Shown in pieces: positions 1 to 5,635 of a DNA stretch of 7,472 bases (the first letter of the stretch is position 1; each line of letters begins with the position of its first letter). This DNA is from Prevotellaceae bacterium. GTDB lineage: Bacteria; Bacteroidota; Bacteroidia; Bacteroidales; UBA932. Position numbers and translations under genes: made by a program. The notes beneath the pieces were generated by a model, which was not told the origin of the DNA, did no database searches, and worked only from the letters and a program-made list of their open reading frames with translations. Location: positions 1 to 7,472 of the forward strand of contig JAITMY010000055.1 in assembly GCA_031290755.1 (NCBI GenBank). Reading direction: 5' to 3'.

Positions 1-1
1 A

Positions 2-667
2 GATAAGCCCAAATACTTTACGTTTACTTTTACCGAGATTTTGTCGGCATTTAGCAAAACCGCTGCCGCTGGAGGCGATAGGCTAAATTTTACCACCAAC
101 GTGGTGTATGCTGACGGGCGAGTGGTGTATGGCTACATTGAGGTGGTGGGAACCTACAACAACACCGCATTTGCAGGATGGCAGGTAAATGGGGTTGCTT
201 GCACCCCCTATACCTCATACACTACGCAGTGCTCGTTTATGTACAACGAATTTGTGGGTATATTTACTTGCACGGAACAAACCTCTTATGGCGATGATGA
301 ATACGACATAACGCTTTCGCACCACGCGGGCGCTCCCGCCGGTACTCTGCCCGAGGGCATAGACCCAAGCAAGTTGTTTGGTATTGACATAGACATTTTA
401 TCGCCCAATGTTTGGGAGTCTCAACAAGGTATAACAGTATGGGTAAATACAGCCGATTTTTCGCTGTATATTCCCGACCAGGGAACGGGCGTTTTCTACC
501 CATCATGGGAATATACAGAGCAACCCGGTGATAAGGAAATTTTATGGTATGGCGCCAAAGAAACATCCTGCTCAACGTGTAGCAACAGCCTAACGTTTTC
601 CGTTAACCCGTTTATACCGGGGATGGGAGGTTGGAGCGCCTTTACATTTACCATAAGCCCAAAGTAA
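2..667 (+). CDS. Hypothetical, probably secreted beta-rich protein (5' end outside window)
   Basis: I do not recognise this protein. The frame is open from the first complete codon at base 2 to the TAA at 665-667 (221 residues), so the start lies upstream of the window. An internal TTG at 41 could be read as a start, but nothing supports it. The protein is rich in Thr, Ser, Tyr, Gly and Asn with alternating hydrophobic residues (for example FTFTFTE near the visible start and SAFTFTISPK at the end), which suggests beta strands. It has five cysteines, two of them in a C-terminal CSTC, which fits an extracytoplasmic location. No membrane segment or catalytic motif is visible. The end does not look like a typical type IX secretion C-terminal domain. 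Its base composition is AT-richer than the genes right of 1850. A strong terminator follows 46 bases after the stop. Reading frame likely real; function unknown. Confidence 0.6.
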   Translation, partial: DKPKYFTFTFTEILSAFSKTAAAGGDRLNFTTNVVYADGRVVYGYIEVVGTYNNTAFAGWQVNGVACTPYTSYTTQCSFMYNEFVGIFTCTEQTSYGDDEYDITLSHHAGAPAGTLPEGIDPSKLFGIDIDILSPNVWESQQGITVWVNTADFSLYIPDQGTGVFYPSWEYTEQPGDKEILWYGAKETSCSTCSNSLTFSVNPFIPGMGGWSAFTFTISPK

Positions 668-713
668 CAATTATTTTAAGTTCACGGTGGTAGTGAGTTA
701 ACCGCTGGCAGGA

Positions 714-757
714 AACAAAAAGGAGAGCTGCTCGCGAGGGCGGCTCTCCTTTTTGTT
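714..757 (+). terminator. Strong hairpin terminator after the first gene
   Basis: Bases 714-733 pair with 738-757 to give a stem of about 20 base pairs, including two G-T wobbles, closed by a GCGA (GNRA-type) tetraloop at 734-737. The core AGGAGAGC/GCTCTCCT (721-728/743-750) is flanked by A-rich and T-rich arms, so it could terminate in either direction. It separates the first gene from the promoter of the next unit. Confidence 0.8.
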
Positions 758-774
758 GGGGGGCCGGAAAAATT

Positions 775-804
775 TTTGAAATTGAAAAAAAAACCGTAAC
801 TTTG
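775..804 (+). promoter_or_regulatory. Bacteroidetes-type promoter for the two-gene protease unit
   Basis: TAACTTTG at 797-804 fits the TAnnTTTG -7 element, with TTTG at 775-778 separated by 18 bases as the -33 element. It lies 26 bases before the ATG at 831. An AT-rich stretch (AAAAATTTTT) sits at the upstream edge. Confidence 0.65.
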
Positions 805-830
805 TGAGGCATAAAAACAATTTATATATT

Positions 831-1094
831 ATGAAGCAAGCCGTGAGCATTGAAGAAATAAAAAAACGTTACCCTGACGAGTGGGTTTTGCTGGGCAACC
901 CGGTAGAAGATGAAAGCGGACTGACCGTTTTTGCCGGTGTTCCGCTGTACCATAGCAGGGACAAAAGAGAGGTTTGCTATTCGGGTAAATCTTTAACGGC
1001 GGGTTATGACACTATTACCTTGCTTTACAATGAAACCACCCCCAGACCCAAAAGGCGAGTGCTGTTAGGCCCTTTTAAGCGAGTGAGCCAATGA
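831..1094 (+). CDS. Small conserved-type hypothetical protein, translationally coupled to a retropepsin
   Basis: This is an 87-residue protein of unknown function. The ATG at 831 is preferred over a GTG at 804, because the GTG falls inside the promoter -7 element. The N-terminal part reads IEEIKKRYPDEWVLLGNP (residues 7-24), followed by a stretch with LYHSRDKREV (about 40-49). From memory, this YPDEWVLLGNP ... SKDKREV pattern recurs in small proteins of cyanobacteria and some Bacteroidota next to aspartic-protease-like genes; I could not check this. There is no signal peptide or membrane segment, and the C-terminus is basic (PRPKRRVLLGPFKR). The stop codon overlaps the next ATG in the four-base sequence ATGA (1091-1094), so the two proteins are probably made together in fixed proportion and may interact. 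The gene is AT-richer than those right of the tRNA. Confidence 0.75.
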   Translation: MKQAVSIEEIKKRYPDEWVLLGNPVEDESGLTVFAGVPLYHSRDKREVCYSGKSLTAGYDTITLLYNETTPRPKRRVLLGPFKRVSQ

Positions 1095-1480
1095 CCTACC
1101 ATTTTCAACGAGCATCCGAAGATGACCTTATCATTGTGAAAGTGATGATTGACGGCAAGTATGGTTTCAGGATGGTACTGGACACCGGTGCGTCGCACAC
1201 TACCATTGATAACGATGCGCTGCATTTAAGGGATTATAATATTGAACCTGTCATAGGCGACCAATATATAGAAACTGCTAACGGTATTACCCAAGTGGAT
1301 TTGTACAAAATAGGCAGCATTTCTTTTATGGGGCAAACCAAGCAAAATTTTCCCATTCAGGTTTATGATTTTATGGCGCACGGCATATTATCGAACTACG
1401 AAGGCATACTGGGTTTGGACTTTTTTAAAGGGATGAAGTTTTGTATAGATATGGAAAATAATACAATAACGATGGGCTAA
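1091..1480 (+). CDS. Retropepsin-like aspartic protease
   Basis: This 129-residue protein has the pepsin/retropepsin single-domain pattern. A beta segment GKYGFRMVL leads into DTGAS (Asp31-Ser35), the catalytic aspartate motif. A middle flap-like stretch follows (YIETANGITQVDLY, about 59-72), and then GILGLDFFKGM (105-115), the hydrophobic-hydrophobic-Gly motif typical of the fold. With only one catalytic aspartate, the enzyme must dimerise to be active, as retroviral proteases do. There is no signal peptide, so it is probably cytoplasmic. It is not part of a retroelement: no reverse transcriptase or integrase is present. It starts inside the stop of the 87-residue gene (ATGA overlap), so the two form one unit. 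The substrate is unknown; the partner protein could be a substrate, inhibitor or adaptor, but the sequence does not tell which. Confidence 0.85.
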   Translation: MTYHFQRASEDDLIIVKVMIDGKYGFRMVLDTGASHTTIDNDALHLRDYNIEPVIGDQYIETANGITQVDLYKIGSISFMGQTKQNFPIQVYDFMAHGILSNYEGILGLDFFKGMKFCIDMENNTITMG

Positions 1481-1539
1481 AAGCAGCTGCGCCTGCCACG
1501 GTTGTTTCCCCGTTAACATAATCTTTTACCTAAAAAACA

Positions 1540-1584
1540 GGCATAGCGTAAGCTGCAAATCGCTTGTAGCCAATTATTTTTTTT
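1540..1584 (+). terminator. Possible weak terminator of the protease unit
   Basis: GGC at 1540-1542 and AGCG at 1545-1548 can pair with GCC at 1569-1571 and CGCT at 1561-1564, leaving an internal loop and a 12-base terminal loop. An AT-rich stretch with an eight-T run (1577-1584) follows. The hairpin is imperfect, so this is tentative. The rest of 1481-1611 shows no gene. Confidence 0.3.
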
Positions 1585-1611
1585 GCCTAAATGTTTTTTT
1601 GCTAAAAAATA

Positions 1612-1642
1612 TTTGCACGAAAGCAAAAAATGTTTACCTTTG
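1612..1642 (+). promoter_or_regulatory. Bacteroidetes-type promoter for tRNA-Phe
   Basis: TTTG at 1612-1615 and TACCTTTG at 1635-1642 are separated by exactly 19 bases, an excellent match to the Bacteroidetes -33/-7 promoter. It ends 23 bases before the mature 5' end of the tRNA. Confidence 0.8.
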
Positions 1643-1665
1643 CTCCTCGTTCAGGCTAAGTGAAG

Positions 1666-1738
1666 GGCGTCATAGCTCAGTTGGTAGAGCAAAGGACTGA
1701 AAATCCTTGTGTCCCTGGTTCGATTCCCGGTGACGCCA
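1666..1738 (+). tRNA. tRNA-Phe (anticodon GAA)
   Basis: A 73-base cloverleaf. The acceptor stem GGCGTCA/TGACGCC pairs perfectly, and the D arm is GCTC-AGTTGGTA-GAGC. The anticodon stem AAGGA/TCCTT encloses CTGAAAA, giving anticodon GAA at 1699-1701. The variable loop is GTGTC and the T loop TTCGATT, with discriminator base A1738. CCA is not encoded (CCG follows), so the CCA end must be completed by the tRNA nucleotidyltransferase. The T stem CCTGG/CCCGG has a T-C mismatch at the middle pair (positions 51 and 63). The gene has its own promoter and terminator and stands alone. Confidence 0.97.
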
Positions 1739-1749
1739 CCGTTCAGGAA

Positions 1750-1788
1750 AAGCCCTCTTTGGAATTTTCAAAGGGGGCTTCTTTCGTT
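1750..1788 (+). terminator. Terminator after tRNA-Phe
   Basis: Bases 1750-1761 pair with 1769-1780 to form a 12-base-pair stem (AAGCCC.. against ..GGGCTT, one G-T wobble) with a seven-base loop. A short T-rich tail CTTCTTTCGTT follows. It sits 11 bases after the tRNA. Confidence 0.8.
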
Positions 1789-1849
1789 CAACGCCAGCGC
1801 TTGTTTTTGAAACCTAAAGTAGTTCATAACTAATGCTTTGTAGGGAACC

Positions 1850-2521
1850 ATGATAGCAACAGCAACCCTTACCTTTTTGCGGCAGCTGCGCCGCAACAAC
1901 AACCGCGAGTGGTTTAACGGGCACAAGGAGGCCTACCTTGCCGCCAAGGCCGACGTGGAGCAGCTGGCCATGCAGCTGGTGGCCGGCATCGGCGAGTTCG
2001 ACGGCAGCGTGAGGGGCTTGGAGCCAAAGGACTGCCTGTTTCGCATATACCGCGATGCCCGATTTTCGCACGGTGAGCCGCCCTACAAAACCAACCTTGG
2101 GGTGGTGGTGCAGCGCGGCGGCAAGAAAACCAACTACGCCTGCTACTACGTGCACGTTGAGCCGGGCGGCTGCTTCCTGAGCGGCGGCATTTACATGCCC
2201 CAGCCGCCCGTGCTAAAGGCCATCCGCCAAAGCATAGCGGTCAACTTCGACGAGCTGGGGGGCATTGTCGGCGAGCGGAGCTTTAAAAAGTACTTCTCGG
2301 CCATCGTGGACAACAACAAGCTGGTGAAGGTGCCGCAAGGCTTCGACAAGAGCTCGCCCGCGGCGGAGTTTCTCAAGCAAAAAGACTTCCACGTGATGCG
2401 CTCCGTTGACGACGGCGACCTGTGCAGCCCGGGCTTCCTGAAGCAGGCGCTGGCGGCCTTCAAGGCGCTGACACCGCTCAACCACTTCTTCAACGAGGCC
2501 ATAGAGGACAGTAATGAATAG
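1850..2521 (+). CDS. DUF2461 domain protein (TIGR02453 family)
   Basis: This 223-residue protein covers the full length of the DUF2461 family, whose biochemical function is unknown. The diagnostic features are present in order: NNNREWF at 16-22, a strongly conserved block FRIYRDARFSHGEPPYKTN at 64-82, SGGIYMPQPPVLKAIR at 111-126, and GFDK..P..EFLKQKDF in the C-terminal third (164-180). It has no signal peptide or membrane segment and is probably cytoplasmic. The ATG at 1850 starts right where family similarity begins (TLTFLRQLRRNN). Upstream, TTTG at 1806-1809 and a poor TAATGCTTTG at 1831-1840 are the only promoter-like elements. The next gene follows after 56 bases on the same strand, so co-transcription is possible, although no functional link between the two is known. 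GC content and codon use match the right part of the window. Confidence 0.9.
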   Translation: MIATATLTFLRQLRRNNNREWFNGHKEAYLAAKADVEQLAMQLVAGIGEFDGSVRGLEPKDCLFRIYRDARFSHGEPPYKTNLGVVVQRGGKKTNYACYYVHVEPGGCFLSGGIYMPQPPVLKAIRQSIAVNFDELGGIVGERSFKKYFSAIVDNNKLVKVPQGFDKSSPAAEFLKQKDFHVMRSVDDGDLCSPGFLKQALAAFKALTPLNHFFNEAIEDSNE

Positions 2522-2577
2522 CTGACTGTGCCGCTCGCCGGCAGCGCTTAATGTAAAACTTGAACACTTATTCTACA

Positions 2578-3489
2578 ATGAAAAGAGAACGTATCGCCGA
2601 TAGCGTGGGGCAGGGTAGGCTGCTCGTGTCCGACGGCGCGTGGGGAACGCTGCTACAGCAGCAGGGCATGGCGGCGGGCGAGTGCCCCGAGCAGTGGTGC
2701 CTCACGCACCCCAGCGCGGTGGAGGGCATTGCCCGCAGCTACGCCGAGGCTGGCGCGGACATGGTGGAGACCAATAGCTTCGGGGCAACGCGCTTTAAGC
2801 TTGCGCCCTACGGCTTGGCCGACAAGGTGGCCGCCATCAACGAGGCCGCCGCGAGCCTGTCGCGCAGGGGCGCCGGTGCAGACAGGTGGGTGATTGCCTC
2901 CGTTGGCCCAACGGGGAAAATGCTGCTCATGGGCGACGTTACCCGCGAGGAGCTCTACGAGGCCTTCCGCGAGCAGGTGGTGGCGCTGGCCAAGGGCGGC
3001 GCCGACGCCATTTGCATCGAAACCATGAGCGACATTGACGAGGCCTGCGCCGCCATATGCGCCGCCAAGGAGCACACGCCGCTGGAGGTCATCGCCACCT
3101 TCACCTTTAGCCGCACGGCGCTGGGCGAGTTCCGCACCATGATGGGGCTTGCGCCCGACGAGGCCGCGCGGCAGGCCGTGGCCGCCGGCGCAGACATCGT
3201 GGGGGCGAACTGCGGCAACGGCATGGAGGGCATGGCGCACATCGTGGCCGAAATGCGCCGCGCCGCGCCCACCGTGCCCATCCTCGTCCACGCCAACGCG
3301 GGGCTGCCGCAGCAGGTGGACGGGGCTACGGTGTTCCCCGAATCTCCGGAGCAGATGAGCGACCGGCTGGGCAAGGTGGTGGAGGCCGGCGCCAGCATCG
3401 TTGGCGGGTGCTGCGGCACCACGCCCGCGCACATCCGCGCCATCAAGCAGTGGGCGCTACGCCATCCGCACGGCAACGCCCTTTCCTGA
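2578..3489 (+). CDS. Stand-alone homocysteine S-methyltransferase domain protein
   Basis: This 303-residue protein is a Zn-dependent homocysteine S-methyltransferase (pfam S-methyl_trans, (beta-alpha)8 barrel), equivalent to the first module of cobalamin-dependent methionine synthase. It transfers a methyl group to homocysteine to make methionine; the donor here is unknown. DGAWGT lies at 19-24 and VETNSFGA at 63-70. The zinc ligands are clear: Cys212 in GANCGNG and Cys278-Cys279 in GGCCGT, with spacing close to that in MetH. The folate, cobalamin and reactivation modules of MetH are absent: the protein stops just after the barrel. It could be the substrate-binding half of a split methionine synthase, or act on S-methylmethionine or another donor. 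ATG 2578 is preferred to a TTG at 2560 that would add six residues. Its last 33 bases overlap hisF on the other strand, and no terminator lies between them. Confidence 0.88.
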   Translation: MKRERIADSVGQGRLLVSDGAWGTLLQQQGMAAGECPEQWCLTHPSAVEGIARSYAEAGADMVETNSFGATRFKLAPYGLADKVAAINEAAASLSRRGAGADRWVIASVGPTGKMLLMGDVTREELYEAFREQVVALAKGGADAICIETMSDIDEACAAICAAKEHTPLEVIATFTFSRTALGEFRTMMGLAPDEAARQAVAAGADIVGANCGNGMEGMAHIVAEMRRAAPTVPILVHANAGLPQQVDGATVFPESPEQMSDRLGKVVEAGASIVGGCCGTTPAHIRAIKQWALRHPHGNALS

Positions 3490-4215
3490 CAGGTACTTTT
3501 TTAGGGTAGGGATCTCCAGCTCGCCGAAGTGGAAGAGGCTGGCCGCCAGCGCAGCGTCGGCCTTGCCCCGGGTGAAGGCCTCTGCAAAGTGCTGCGCGGC
3601 GCCCGCCCCGCCGGAGGCAATGACGGGGATGCCCACCGCCTCGGACAGCTGCGCCAGCGCCTCGCAGGCAAAGCCCTGCTTGAGGCCGTCGTGGTTCATG
3701 CTGGTGAACAGGATTTCGCCCGCGCCGCGCTCCTCGGCCTCCTTCGCCCAGCCCAGCAAGTCCCGCCCTGCGGGCAGCCGCCCGCCGTTGAGGTAGCACT
3801 CCCACCGCCCGTTTTCCAGCCGCGCATCAATGGCGCAAACCACCACCTGCCGGCCAAAGTGCCGCGCAACCTCGTCTATCAGCGCAGGGCGGCGCAAGGC
3901 TGCCGAGTTGACCGACACCTTGTCCGCGCCCGCATCCAGCAGCGCCTTCACGTCCTCCAGCACGCTGATGCCCCCGCCCACGGTGAAGGGAATGCTGATG
4001 CGCTGCGCGATGGCCGCCACCAGCGTAGCAAACGTTTTGCGCCCCTCGTGCGAGGCCGTGATGTCGAGAAACACCAGCTCGTCGGCCCCCTGACGGCTGT
4101 AGGCTGCGCCCAGCGCCACGGGGTCGCCCGCGTCGCGGAGGTCTAAAAAGTTGACCCCCTTCACGGTGCGCCCGTTGCGGATGTCGAGGCAGGGAATGAT
4201 ACGCTTGGCAAGCAT
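3457..4215 (-). CDS. hisF: Imidazole glycerol phosphate synthase, cyclase subunit HisF
   Basis: HisF is the synthase half of imidazole glycerol phosphate synthase in histidine biosynthesis. It takes ammonia from HisH through its barrel and converts PRFAR to imidazole glycerol phosphate and AICAR. The 252 residues are full length. The N-terminus KRIIPCLDIRNGRTVKGVNF carries catalytic Asp11, and Asp130 lies in VCAIDARLENG. Phosphate-binding loops appear at TVGGGIS (78-84) and IASGGAG (199-205). In the loop TSMNHDGLKQG, Asp176 is present but residue 174 is Asn where many HisF proteins have Asp. The C-terminus LKKYLSGKGVAVRMA is a normal HisF ending. It is the last gene of the regulator-hisH-hisF unit, 18 bases after hisH, and overlaps the convergent methyltransferase gene by 33 bases. 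The typical PCLDI motif argues against a HisF2-type paralogue of surface-sugar pathways. Confidence 0.96.
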   Translation of the reverse strand: MLAKRIIPCLDIRNGRTVKGVNFLDLRDAGDPVALGAAYSRQGADELVFLDITASHEGRKTFATLVAAIAQRISIPFTVGGGISVLEDVKALLDAGADKVSVNSAALRRPALIDEVARHFGRQVVVCAIDARLENGRWECYLNGGRLPAGRDLLGWAKEAEERGAGEILFTSMNHDGLKQGFACEALAQLSEAVGIPVIASGGAGAAQHFAEAFTRGKADAALAASLFHFGELEIPTLKKYLSGKGVAVRMA

Positions 4216-4233
4216 GGCTTCACAGGTTAAGGT

Positions 4234-4830
4234 TTATACTTCGGCGCCGAGGAAGCTGCGCAGCAGCCGCTCGCCCACCTCGGCGCTTTTTTCGGGGTGG
4301 AACTGCACGGCGTAGAAGTTCCCTCGGCGCAGGGCGGCGCTGAAGGGCTGCCCGTAGGTGGTGGTGGCGATGGTGCTGGCGCCCACCTCGGCGCCGTAGC
4401 TGTGCACGTAGTAGGCGTAGGGCGCCGCGCCCAGCCCCGCGAGGAGCGGCTCGGCGGGGGCGGTGGCCTCCACGGTGTTCCAGCCCATGTGGGGCACCTT
4501 CAGCCCCTCGGCGCGGAGAAGGCGCACCCGCTCGCCGAAGATGCCGAGGCAGGGCGTGTCGCCCTCCTCGGAGTGGGCGCACAGCAGCTGGAGGCCAATG
4601 CAGATGCCCAGCACCGGCTGCCGCAGGCTGCGGATAACCTCGTCCAGCCCCCGCTCGCGCAGGTAGCGCATGGTGGTCGAGGCCTCGCCTACGCCGGGGA
4701 AGATGACCCTGTCTGCCGCGCGGAGCGCCGCCGGGTTGTCCGTCAGCACGGCCTCCTGCCCGATGCGCCGCAGGGCGTTTTCCACCGAAAAGATGTTGCC
4801 TGCGTTGTACTTGATGATGGCGATTTGCAT
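4234..4830 (-). CDS. hisH: Imidazole glycerol phosphate synthase, glutamine amidotransferase subunit HisH
   Basis: HisH is the class I glutamine amidotransferase partner of HisF: it hydrolyses glutamine and passes ammonia to the cyclase. With the ATG at 4830 the protein is 198 residues, the usual size. A TTG at 4848 would add six residues and overlap the upstream stop, so it is rejected; MQIAIIKYNAGN is the natural HisH start. The catalytic triad is visible: Cys77 in GICIGLQLL, His178 and Glu180 in QFHPEKS. PHMGWN (113-118) and YYVHSYGAE (140-148) are family hallmarks at the HisF interface. It lies seven bases after the Nudix-type regulator and 18 bases before hisF, clearly in one transcript. 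No separate promoter is seen. hisA, which often lies between hisH and hisF, is absent. Confidence 0.96.
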   Translation of the reverse strand: MQIAIIKYNAGNIFSVENALRRIGQEAVLTDNPAALRAADRVIFPGVGEASTTMRYLRERGLDEVIRSLRQPVLGICIGLQLLCAHSEEGDTPCLGIFGERVRLLRAEGLKVPHMGWNTVEATAPAEPLLAGLGAAPYAYYVHSYGAEVGASTIATTTYGQPFSAALRRGNFYAVQFHPEKSAEVGERLLRSFLGAEV

Positions 4831-4834
4831 GGTG

Positions 4835-4862
4835 TGGTTAGCTGTCAATGGTTAGCTGTCGT
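4835..4862. repeat. 14-base tandem duplication at the regulator/hisH junction
   Basis: TGGTTAGCTGTC occurs at 4835-4846 and again at 4849-4860, a period of 14 bases. On the minus strand the first copy met encodes QLT and the second supplies the stop codon in a shifted frame. The repeat therefore defines the C-terminus of the regulator and the short spacer before hisH. Confidence 0.85.
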
Positions 4863-5581
4863 GCGTAAGCCTTGCGGTCGAAGCGGAGGTAGCGGGCCGC
4901 GCGGTGCTTGACGTTGCGCTCCTTCTCGTCAAGGGCAACGATGAGCGGCTCGTTTTCGATAAACTTTTTGTTGAAGTTGCGCACGTCGTAGGTGCGGCTG
5001 AATATTGCGCTGTAGGCTGCCCGCAGCTCGCGGGCGGTGAACTTGGGGGGCAGCAGGTCGAACACCACGGCGGGGCGGCTTGCCACCTGCCGGCGTATCT
5101 CCCGCAGCGCCTCGGCGAGGATGAGGGGGTGGTCGAAGGCCAGCTGCACGGTGCTGTCGCCCACGTCGAACCACGCCACGTTGTAGTCCTCGCCGAAGGA
5201 GCGCACCTCCTCGCCCATCTTAATGAGCGTGAGGTAGCCTACGGTAACGATGCGCCCCACCTGCTGGCGGGTGGCGTTTTCGAGCCACCGCTTGTCGCGG
5301 GGGCTGCTGGCGCGGTCGGGCGCCCCGAAGGTGCGGAACTGCCGCAGGCGGAGGTCGCGCAGCCCCGTGATGTCATGCGCAGCGCGGACTGCCGCCGTGT
5401 CCAAGTCTTCGTTGGCGTAAACGAGGCTGCCGGGAAACTTGTAGTCGTTGTACCCGCTGTTGTGCGCCTCGTCTCGGCGGCTCATCAGGAGCACCTTGAG
5501 CGCCTGCCCATCGAAGCCGAAGATGACGCAGTCCACCGAAACGTGGGGGTAGAGGCCCCGTGTGGCCGAGTAGATTTCCAT
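4838..5581 (-). CDS. Nudix-domain transcriptional regulator (AraR/NrtR type)
   Basis: The 247 residues show the architecture of Nudix-related regulators: an N-terminal Nudix-like sensor (about 12-150) and a C-terminal winged helix (about 175-240). The sensor opens with VSVDCVIFGFDGQALKVLLMSR. The Nudix box region (51-74) keeps Gly51, Glu58, Arg66 and Gly73. However, the usual REUxEE core reads RAAHD, with one extra residue before the Glu, so metal-dependent hydrolysis is unlikely and ligand sensing more likely. LLPPKFTARELRAAYSAIF (176-194) and YDVRNFNKKF (198-207) match the DNA-binding part of this family. Known members are Bacteroides AraR (arabinose control) and NrtR (NAD control); which ligand this one senses is unknown. 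It has its own promoter, lies after the esterase terminator and heads the transcript with hisH and hisF. Start is the ATG at 5581. Confidence 0.85.
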   Translation of the reverse strand: MEIYSATRGLYPHVSVDCVIFGFDGQALKVLLMSRRDEAHNSGYNDYKFPGSLVYANEDLDTAAVRAAHDITGLRDLRLRQFRTFGAPDRASSPRDKRWLENATRQQVGRIVTVGYLTLIKMGEEVRSFGEDYNVAWFDVGDSTVQLAFDHPLILAEALREIRRQVASRPAVVFDLLPPKFTARELRAAYSAIFSRTYDVRNFNKKFIENEPLIVALDEKERNVKHRAARYLRFDRKAYARQLTIDS

Positions 5582-5604
5582 AAGCTGCTTGGTTACGTGT
5601 TGGG

Positions 5605-5635
5605 CGAAGGTACAGCTTTTTTCGGTTTTGGCAAA
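5605..5635 (-). promoter_or_regulatory. Promoter of the regulator-hisH-hisF unit
   Basis: Read on the minus strand, TTTG (5635-5632) is followed after exactly 19 bases by TACCTTCG (5612-5605), one base off TAnnTTTG. It lies 23 bases before the regulator ATG. The -33 TTTG is made from the last Ts of the esterase terminator, so the two elements overlap. Confidence 0.65.

Noticed and set aside
3..663. ATAAGCCCAAA at both ends of the first gene, suggesting a domain repeat
   Set aside because: The two copies are in different frames, and an 11-base match is expected by chance in a window of this size.
804..830. GTG start adding nine residues to the 87-residue protein
   Set aside because: The GTG begins inside the TAACTTTG promoter element, so it would lie at or before the transcription start.
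1091..1480. Retropepsin as part of a retroelement or retron
   Set aside because: No reverse transcriptase, integrase or long terminal repeat is present nearby; chromosomal bacterial retropepsins are known.
2529..2543. Small hairpin TGCCG/CGGCA between the DUF2461 and methyltransferase genes
   Set aside because: Only five base pairs and no T-tract, so it is not a convincing terminator.
2653..3432. Minus-strand open frame opposite the methyltransferase
   Set aside because: The plus strand carries all conserved motifs; this frame is a GC-driven shadow.
3457..4830. HisH2/HisF2 pair of a surface-sugar amidation pathway
   Set aside because: HisF has the canonical PCLDI start with Asp11 and Asp130, and no N-acetyl-sugar amidotransferase or sugar genes are adjacent.
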